Part shown: positions 59,244 through 64,000 of the stretch, piece by piece
Numbering within the stretch: position 1 is the first letter of the stretch
Layout: each line of letters starts with the position of its first letter
NCBI RefSeq assembly: GCF_003318275.1
Contig: NZ_QOCH01000003.1
Coordinates: forward strand, 158,361-222,360
Direction of reading: 5' to 3'
DNA: 64,000 nt
DNA from: Marinobacter sp. F3R11
GTDB taxonomy: Bacteria; Pseudomonadota; Gammaproteobacteria; Pseudomonadales; Oleiphilaceae
Made by a program: the position numbers and the translations under genes
Notes under the pieces: generated by a model
What the model was told of the DNA's origin: nothing
The model's input: only the letters and a program-made list of their open reading frames with translations
Databases searched by the model: none

Positions 59244-59861
59244 TTAGTGCAGCGCCCGCAGCTGCCGGGGATACAATGCAGCACTCACTTCAGGCTCTTC
59301 CAGAAGGTCTGCCAGCTCAAGATCAACATCGGTTTCTTCACCGTGCTCCGGCAAAGGCTCAAACAGTGTGCTGAGCCAGGATGTGATCGAGGGCTCTTCA
59401 TCCCGTCTGTAGTCTGACGTCAGTGCTTTGATACGGCGAAAGCCAATGATGCGCTGGTGCTTCGGATCCCGGATTTGCTCAAATCCACGCCAGTAAACAT
59501 GATCCCGTGTGTGTAGTTGCACAAACAGGGTGTCTATTGGTTCATTTGACTCGTCCCCGGCATTATCGGCAGTGTTGGCATTATCTGCGCCGCCACTTTC
59601 TGCCGGCTCAGTTTTTTTCTGACGGACCGTTGTCCATGCAGGGTAAAGAACTGCTACGGCATCTGCTTCAACATGCTCGCGGGCTGCGCGGAGAATTAAA
59701 CCCCAGCGTGCCTTGTCGGCATCAGTTTCAAGTGAGTTGATGGGCAAGTCATAGCTTTGTTCGCTGGCCAGAACAATTGCCATCATCGGAGCATCGAGCT
59801 CTCCCATGGCTTCTGCCTGTGCTACTGATACCAGTTCGTCGATTGCCATCGGTTGGTTCAT
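59244..59861 (-). CDS. Conserved protein of unknown function
   Basis: 205 residues, acidic, no signal peptide or membrane segment. I do not recognise a domain. An alpha/beta N-terminal part (about 1-85, MMAIVLASEQSYDLPIN, DAVAVLYPAW) is followed by a low-complexity Asn/Ala/Asp linker (about 90-110), a strand-rich stretch (DTLFVQLHTRDHVYWRGFEQI) and a Glu-rich C-terminus. GGAGGCGAG precedes the ATG. A single gene between metN and the transglycosylase. Confidence 0.7.
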   Translation of the reverse strand: MNQPMAIDELVSVAQAEAMGELDAPMMAIVLASEQSYDLPINSLETDADKARWGLILRAAREHVEADAVAVLYPAWTTVRQKKTEPAESGGADNANTADNAGDESNEPIDTLFVQLHTRDHVYWRGFEQIRDPKHQRIIGFRRIKALTSDYRRDEEPSITSWLSTLFEPLPEHGEETDVDLELADLLEEPEVSAALYPRQLRALH

Positions 59862-60055
59862 AATATGCTCGCCTCCACGATGCCATCAGGGTGAATCGGG
59901 AATAGGTCTCCCTGATACACAGCATAGCCTGTTCCGCATTGAAAGATAAACGTGGGGATTCGATTTACGGATAACAAGCCCGTGGCCGGGGAAAACCAGT
60001 CCTGTTGAGAGTAACATCCACAGAGGTTGACCGGGATACGAGGGATACAACATTC

Positions 60056-61195
60056 ATGAACTCAAAAATTACCAGCTTGCGCCAGCTCACCCTCATTCTC
60101 GTCCTGGCCGTATCAGGGCATACAGCCGCTCTGGCCGAAGAAAGGAAGGTTGAGGATAAAAGCGCCGACGCCGCAGGCTGGACCGCCATAGTACGGGACT
60201 CACCCTACTGGGCAAGCCAGGGTGTTTATCAGAACATTCTTACTATCCGCCGCTGGGTGCTGAAAGAGTCGGGCTACTGTTCAGACTCTGAGCGTCATAT
60301 TCTGTTCGACATGCGGGGGCAGTTTCTCGGCTGGATCAGCAACGGGGCCGACCGCGCAACAACCCAGAAACGCCTGAACGATACCCGTCAGTCGCTGCAC
60401 AACAAAGGGCTGACCGAAGACTGGGTTGCCGGCGACCGGGATACCAACGGCTATCCGTTTGCACTGGCCTGTGATCAGCCCCATGTGGATCTGGACCTTG
60501 CCGTAAGCCGCTATCTGGGCATTCAAACCAGTGATCGGGTATGGGGTGCCTGGGACGATCTGTCCTTCGCAACCCGTGATCAACCGGGCTCTCTTCACGA
60601 TGCGCTGATGTATATCGTCCAGCGCCGGAGCGAACAAAACCGCTATACTCTGCCAGTGGTTTTGCCCAGATATCTGGCCGGTCAAATCCTGATTGAAAGC
60701 GGCGGTCAGGCAAGAGCCCACTCCCGCGCTGACGCCAAAGGCATTCTCCAGCTTTCACCCTCGGCACTGAATGACTGCCGGATCAAACCCGGGAACTACT
60801 GGCATCGGCTGGCGCAGATTGATTGTGCTCTGCGCCTGATGCATCAGAACGCCCGCAACCTGCAGCCTGTCTTTGAAGAACGTTTTGGCCACCTGCCGGA
60901 AAACAAACGCAATGAGCTATTCGTGTTGTTGCTCGTGCAGGCATACCACGGGGGTGCGGGCCGTGTTCAGGCACTTCTTGATGACGAGTTACTGGCAAAA
61001 CCAGCGGAATATTTTGCTGCTAATCACCAACGCTTTACTGCAGGCGACATCGCATTCGGCATGGTATTCCATAATCTTGGTCGGGACAGGCTGGGTCTGG
61101 CGTCACTGTACTACGTGGCTGATGTACAGCTGGCAACCGAAGCACTGTGCCGGACAAACCAGCTGGCGTCCACAGAGTTTTGCGCATGGAAATAA
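60056..61195 (+). CDS. Lytic transglycosylase (SLT domain)
   Basis: 379 residues with a signal peptide (about 1-28, cleavage near ALAEE). The C-terminal half has the SLT fold: the catalytic Glu in AGQILIESGGQARAHSRADAKGILQLSPSAL in outline, then the VQAYHGGAGRVQALL motif. Cleaves peptidoglycan glycan strands in the periplasm. The N-terminal half (about 30-220) has no domain that I know. Start ATG 60056 is chosen for the signal peptide. Overlaps the TSUP gene by 10 bases. Confidence 0.87.
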   Translation: MNSKITSLRQLTLILVLAVSGHTAALAEERKVEDKSADAAGWTAIVRDSPYWASQGVYQNILTIRRWVLKESGYCSDSERHILFDMRGQFLGWISNGADRATTQKRLNDTRQSLHNKGLTEDWVAGDRDTNGYPFALACDQPHVDLDLAVSRYLGIQTSDRVWGAWDDLSFATRDQPGSLHDALMYIVQRRSEQNRYTLPVVLPRYLAGQILIESGGQARAHSRADAKGILQLSPSALNDCRIKPGNYWHRLAQIDCALRLMHQNARNLQPVFEERFGHLPENKRNELFVLLLVQAYHGGAGRVQALLDDELLAKPAEYFAANHQRFTAGDIAFGMVFHNLGRDRLGLASLYYVADVQLATEALCRTNQLASTEFCAWK

Positions 61196-61953
61196 CACTG
61201 TTGCCAGAAAGCCTGAGCCTTTCAGTAGCGATTTTCCTGCTCGGAAGCTCAGTTATTACCTCGATGATTACCGCCAGTCTGGGCGCAGGTGGGGGTGTTC
61301 TTCTACTGATACTGATGGCCTCATGGATGCCTGCAACAGCAATCATACCGGTTCATGGCATGATACAGCTGGGCTCCAACAGCGGTCGGATGCTGCTGAC
61401 CTGGAAGCATATCGACTGGCGGGTTATTGCTGCATTTATCCCGGGGGTTATCGCCGGAGCAACGGTAGGGGCCTGGCTACTGGTAAGCCTCCCGGCCTAC
61501 CTGTGGCAGCTGGCCATTGCCATGTTCGTGCTTTATCTGTGCTGGGGCCCGGCATTGCCGAAAGGCGCGTTTGGCAGCGCCGGTATTTTCATGGCATCTG
61601 CAGTCACCAGCTTCGTAAGCCTTTTCGTCGGTGCTACAGGCCCCTTGGTAGCGGCTTTCATTAAACAGATCCACGGGGACAGATTTCAGGTGGTTGCAAC
61701 CTTCGCAACCGCGATGGTTCTGCAGCATGCCCCCAAAGCCCTGGTTTTCGGCATGACCGGGTTTGTTTTCGCCCATTGGCTGCCATTCATCCTTGCCATG
61801 ATTACCTGTGGCTTTGTCGGCACCTGGCTGGGATTACGCCTCCTGAATTCTATCAATAACCGCTGGTTCAGCAAGGCTCTCAACCTGATCCTGACCATCC
61901 TGGCTTTGCGTTTGCTTTGGCAAGCCAGCCTGGCAGCCGGCTGGTGGACCTGA
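61186..61953 (+). CDS. TSUP/TauE-SafE-family membrane protein
   Basis: 255 residues, about eight helices. The N-terminal SVITSMITASLGAGGGVLLL and second-half FVSLFVGATGPLVAAFI are the two repeats of TauE/SafE proteins, which export sulfite, sulfoacetate or similar organic acids. The ATG 61186 lies within the end of the transglycosylase gene; 61147 is an alternative with an atypical N-terminus. The substrate is unknown. Confidence 0.85.
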   Translation: MEITLLPESLSLSVAIFLLGSSVITSMITASLGAGGGVLLLILMASWMPATAIIPVHGMIQLGSNSGRMLLTWKHIDWRVIAAFIPGVIAGATVGAWLLVSLPAYLWQLAIAMFVLYLCWGPALPKGAFGSAGIFMASAVTSFVSLFVGATGPLVAAFIKQIHGDRFQVVATFATAMVLQHAPKALVFGMTGFVFAHWLPFILAMITCGFVGTWLGLRLLNSINNRWFSKALNLILTILALRLLWQASLAAGWWT

Positions 61954-62039
61954 GCCCGCGCTCAGATTGAGGTGCCACGATAACCCGTTACGGACAGGGA
62001 AATCGGCCGGTACGATGTAGGTTACGCACTTGCAAACAC

Positions 62040-62058
62040 AATGATAATCGTTATTATT
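62040..62058. promoter_or_regulatory. Fur box upstream of exbB
   Basis: AATGATAATCGTTATTATT at 62040-62058 is close to the 19-base Fur consensus; the core is TGATAAT-C-GTTATTA at 62042-62056, matching the 7-1-7 repeat at 12 of 14 places. It sits 33 bases before the exbB ATG. Iron-replete Fur would repress the exbB-exbD-exbD-tonB operon. Confidence 0.8.
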
Positions 62059-62090
62059 AGTAACAAATTTCATTAAGAGCGATACCTGTC

Positions 62091-62909
62091 ATGAGCGATT
62101 TTCTGGCGCCTCTGGGCTCCACGGTGACTGATGGCCCTCTCAATCAACTGTTAGCCATGGGCGGCCCGGTTATGGTGGTGCTGCTTGCAATGGCAGTTCT
62201 GGGCCTGGTCACGTTTGTTTACCTGATGCTGTTAGGTGCTCTCTACGCACCCAGGCTGTCCAGGAAACTTAGAAATCTTATTGCCCAGTGGCAACAGACT
62301 CCATCTGAGGTAAATCCTCAAGCGGTTCGTGAACAGACTGGCCGACTGGCTAAACTGAACCCTTTGCAGAATCTGGTCATCAATACCATTGAGGCACGAC
62401 AGAACAACCAGGACGACCGCCAGGTTCGCGAAACCTCCGCGCGAGATGCCCAGCATGGACTCGAACCATTTGAAGCGCCCCTGAAAATTATCGAAGTGAT
62501 CGCCGCCCTTGCACCCTTGCTCGGCCTTCTGGGAACCGTGCTGGGGATGATGGAAGCCTTTAGTGCCATGGCTGCAACAGAAGGCCGTGCCAATGCATCA
62601 CAACTAAGCGGCGGTATCTATGAAGCGCTGACCACAACCGCCGCTGGTCTTGTCGTAGCCATTCCATTCGCAGCGCTGGCGGCCTGGATAGAATTCCGTT
62701 TACGGCGTATCCATAAGGTCGTAAACAGCACCCTGGTTTCTGTACTGACCGTAACGCCTGAAGCCTTTTCCGGTCAGCAGGAAGTCGTAAGCAGGGCGGT
62801 GAATGAAGCCCCCGTGGCGGCAGCAGCCAGCCGGCCCCGGCCGGAATCACAGGAAAAGCCTGCAACCGAAGCTCTCAGCAATCAGCGTTTCGTCCATGCA
62901 ACTGGTTGA
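62091..62909 (+). CDS. exbB: ExbB/TolQ/MotA-family proton channel protein
   Basis: 272 residues. Three helices: about 20-48, then after a cytoplasmic loop the pair around ALAPLLGLLGTVLGMMEAFSAM and the GGIYEALTTTAAGLVVAIPFA helix, both family signatures. Forms the pentameric stator that couples the proton gradient to TonB. A Pro- and Ala-rich C-terminal tail of about 40 residues is unusual. First gene of a Fur-boxed operon. Confidence 0.93.
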   Translation: MSDFLAPLGSTVTDGPLNQLLAMGGPVMVVLLAMAVLGLVTFVYLMLLGALYAPRLSRKLRNLIAQWQQTPSEVNPQAVREQTGRLAKLNPLQNLVINTIEARQNNQDDRQVRETSARDAQHGLEPFEAPLKIIEVIAALAPLLGLLGTVLGMMEAFSAMAATEGRANASQLSGGIYEALTTTAAGLVVAIPFAALAAWIEFRLRRIHKVVNSTLVSVLTVTPEAFSGQQEVVSRAVNEAPVAAAASRPRPESQEKPATEALSNQRFVHATG

Positions 62910-63291
62910 ACCCAGGCCCAGCCGGCCAATACCGATCCGTATAACACCACTGATTGATGTGGTGTTCATCCTGCTGGTATTTTTCATGCTGACCAGTCGT
63001 CTGCTGCCGGTGGATCACCTGGAACTTGCCAACAACACAGACGGCAGAAGCACCATAACAGGGGAGCCATTGCCCCTGCTGGTGGTTACAGAAAGTGGCG
63101 AAGTAGAGTGGCAGGAGCTCACTCTTCCAATCAACCAGTTGCTGCCTCAGCTCCGCAATGCCGGTATCTCCGAAGTAAACCTGACTACCGCACCGGATAC
63201 TCAGCTGAATCTGTTCACATCCACCCTGGGTGAGCTGTCCCGTAATGGCATTAAAACCCACTGGAAACGTGCGACCGAAGAAACACCATGA
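62896..63291 (+). CDS. exbD: ExbD-family stator protein 1
   Basis: 131 residues. One N-terminal helix with the essential Asp21 in PLIDVVFILLVFFMLTSRL, preceded by IPIRITP, and a periplasmic domain. Asp21 corresponds to the proton-carrying Asp25 of E. coli ExbD. The ATG 62896 overlaps the exbB end by 14 bases; the frame is open to 62803 but the upstream part is not ExbD-like. Confidence 0.93.
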   Translation: MQLVEPRPSRPIPIRITPLIDVVFILLVFFMLTSRLLPVDHLELANNTDGRSTITGEPLPLLVVTESGEVEWQELTLPINQLLPQLRNAGISEVNLTTAPDTQLNLFTSTLGELSRNGIKTHWKRATEETP

Positions 63292-63698
63292 TCGAACTGG
63301 TCCCACCACCATCCACATCAGGCAAATCACTGATGGAGCGGGTGGAAGATGCCCTTCTGCCACTTATCAACCTGGTTTTCCTGCTGTTGATGTTTTTCAT
63401 CGTTGCGGGGCAGCTTGCAGACGACCCTTTACCTGACCTTCCAGCTACTCCTCCGAGTACCGAGCAACACTCGCCCCAAGCCGATCTGTTCGTGGATGCT
63501 GATGGCCATTGGCGAGTGAGTGGTGAAACACTAGATGAGCAAACCATACTTCAGCGACTGCCAGAACCGGATGCACAGAACCCTTTGAAGATTGCTGCGG
63601 ACAGCTCCATCTCCATGGCCGACCTTGAAACCCTTTTACGAACGCTGGAGCAGGGCGGCTTCGAGGAAATCCTGCTACTGACGGAGCCTGAAACATGA
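63288..63698 (+). CDS. ExbD-family stator protein 2, Asp replaced by Asn
   Basis: 136 residues, a diverged second ExbD. The membrane helix reads PLINLVFLLLMFFIVAG: Asn28 stands where ExbD proteins have the proton-carrying Asp. The periplasmic domain is of similar size (about 50-136). It may pair with ExbD1 in a mixed dimer, in which only one chain carries the proton. Overlaps both neighbours by four bases (ATGA). Confidence 0.9.
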   Translation: MIELVPPPSTSGKSLMERVEDALLPLINLVFLLLMFFIVAGQLADDPLPDLPATPPSTEQHSPQADLFVDADGHWRVSGETLDEQTILQRLPEPDAQNPLKIAADSSISMADLETLLRTLEQGGFEEILLLTEPET

Positions 63699-64000
63699 GG
63701 GATACCGGAAGAGCTGCTCGTATGGGCCTGCTGGCAATCGCTGTTGTTCTGAGTGCAGGCATTCTCCTGGCGGCAGCACCGGAGAAACCCATAGAGCTGA
63801 ACCAGCTTGGCAACGCAGCCGTCAATACAGTCCCAGCCATCAAAATCTCGCTTGCGGGGAAATCCGCGGCTGCACCCGCAGAAAAAGCTGAACCAGAAAC
63901 TGTTCAGGAACCCGAGCCCAAACCAAAACCAAAACCGAAGCCAAAGCCAAAGCCAAAACCTGAAAAAAAACCGACGCCGACTCCAGAGCCAGAGCCAGAG
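63695..64000 (+). CDS. tonB: TonB-like protein, truncated at window end
   Basis: About 102 residues are visible. One N-terminal helix (about 10-28, LLAIAVVLSAGILLAAA) is followed by the Lys-Pro and Glu-Pro repeats that span the periplasm in TonB. The C-terminal receptor-binding domain is beyond the window. ATG 63695 overlaps the second exbD stop. With BtuB and other receptors it would drive iron and B12 uptake. Confidence 0.88.
   Translation, partial: MRDTGRAARMGLLAIAVVLSAGILLAAAPEKPIELNQLGNAAVNTVPAIKISLAGKSAAAPAEKAEPETVQEPEPKPKPKPKPKPKPKPEKKPTPTPEPEPE

Noticed and set aside
63905..64000. Short tandem repeats that look like a microsatellite
   Set aside because: They are in frame and encode the Lys-Pro/Glu-Pro spacer of TonB.

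Overview
This 64 kb window is chromosomal DNA of a marine gammaproteobacterium. Marinobacter or a close relative is my best guess. That is an inference from the gene repertoire: an N-type Na+/H+-ATPase operon, an NSS transporter, an AGCS symporter, a CNMP/CBS/DUF294 protein, late cobalamin genes and a TonB/ExbBD operon. The moderate-to-high GC, the dense packing and the many four-base start/stop overlaps agree with this. I saw no rRNA, tRNA, CRISPR array, prophage or insertion sequence.

Layout. 1-7.9 kb: the tail of an EAL protein, an orphan CbiM-like membrane protein, a SulP transporter paired with an ETHE1/Blh-type metallo-beta-lactamase-fold protein (probable sulfide/persulfide handling), a PAS-GAF-GGDEF diguanylate cyclase, a Prx6-type peroxiredoxin, an isolated cobS and a Tag-like DNA glycosylase. 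8.0-12.9 kb: an arginine deiminase operon (YfcC-type transporter, arcA, arcB, arcC) behind a convincing FNR/ANR-type promoter. 12.9-19.5 kb: a complete N-ATPase operon (atpDCQRBEFAG) starting 60 bp after arcC on the same strand, so ATP from arginine fermentation and an ATP-driven ion pump may be one transcription unit. 19.5-25.4 kb: a three-gene block of a thermostable-hemolysin-family (GNAT-like) protein, an AMP-binding/haem-oxygenase-like-oxidase fusion and an SDR. It is divergent from a QseBC/PmrAB-like two-component system, and the shared 232 bp intergenic region carries three TTAAG direct-repeat boxes. I regard this as the best candidate for an undescribed system: a small-molecule pathway wired to its own signalling pair.

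25.4-38.9 kb is a cobalamin region: uptake genes btuBFCD, then cbiA, btuR/cobO, cobQ and bluB downstream of a cobalamin riboswitch, together with cobD, cbiB, cobT, cobC and cobU. Corrin-ring genes are absent from the window, so it covers uptake, late steps, the lower ligand (BluB) and nucleotide-loop assembly; cobS lies about 18 kb away from the rest.

38.9-64 kb is mixed. It holds a DUF294 nucleotidyltransferase-like protein with a DnaQ-type exonuclease; a response regulator, kinase and exported MsrAB on one strand; an NSS transporter; an Aer-like chemoreceptor; DMT and MATE transporters; a GGDEF protein; an HD-GYP relative that has lost its HD pair; a CBS protein; an AGCS symporter; a second Prx6-type peroxiredoxin; metNIQ with a large structured intergenic repeat between metI and metQ; an unknown 205-residue protein; a lytic transglycosylase; and a TSUP permease. 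It ends in a Fur-boxed exbB-exbD-exbD-tonB operon whose second ExbD has Asn in place of the essential membrane Asp. TonB is cut by the window end.
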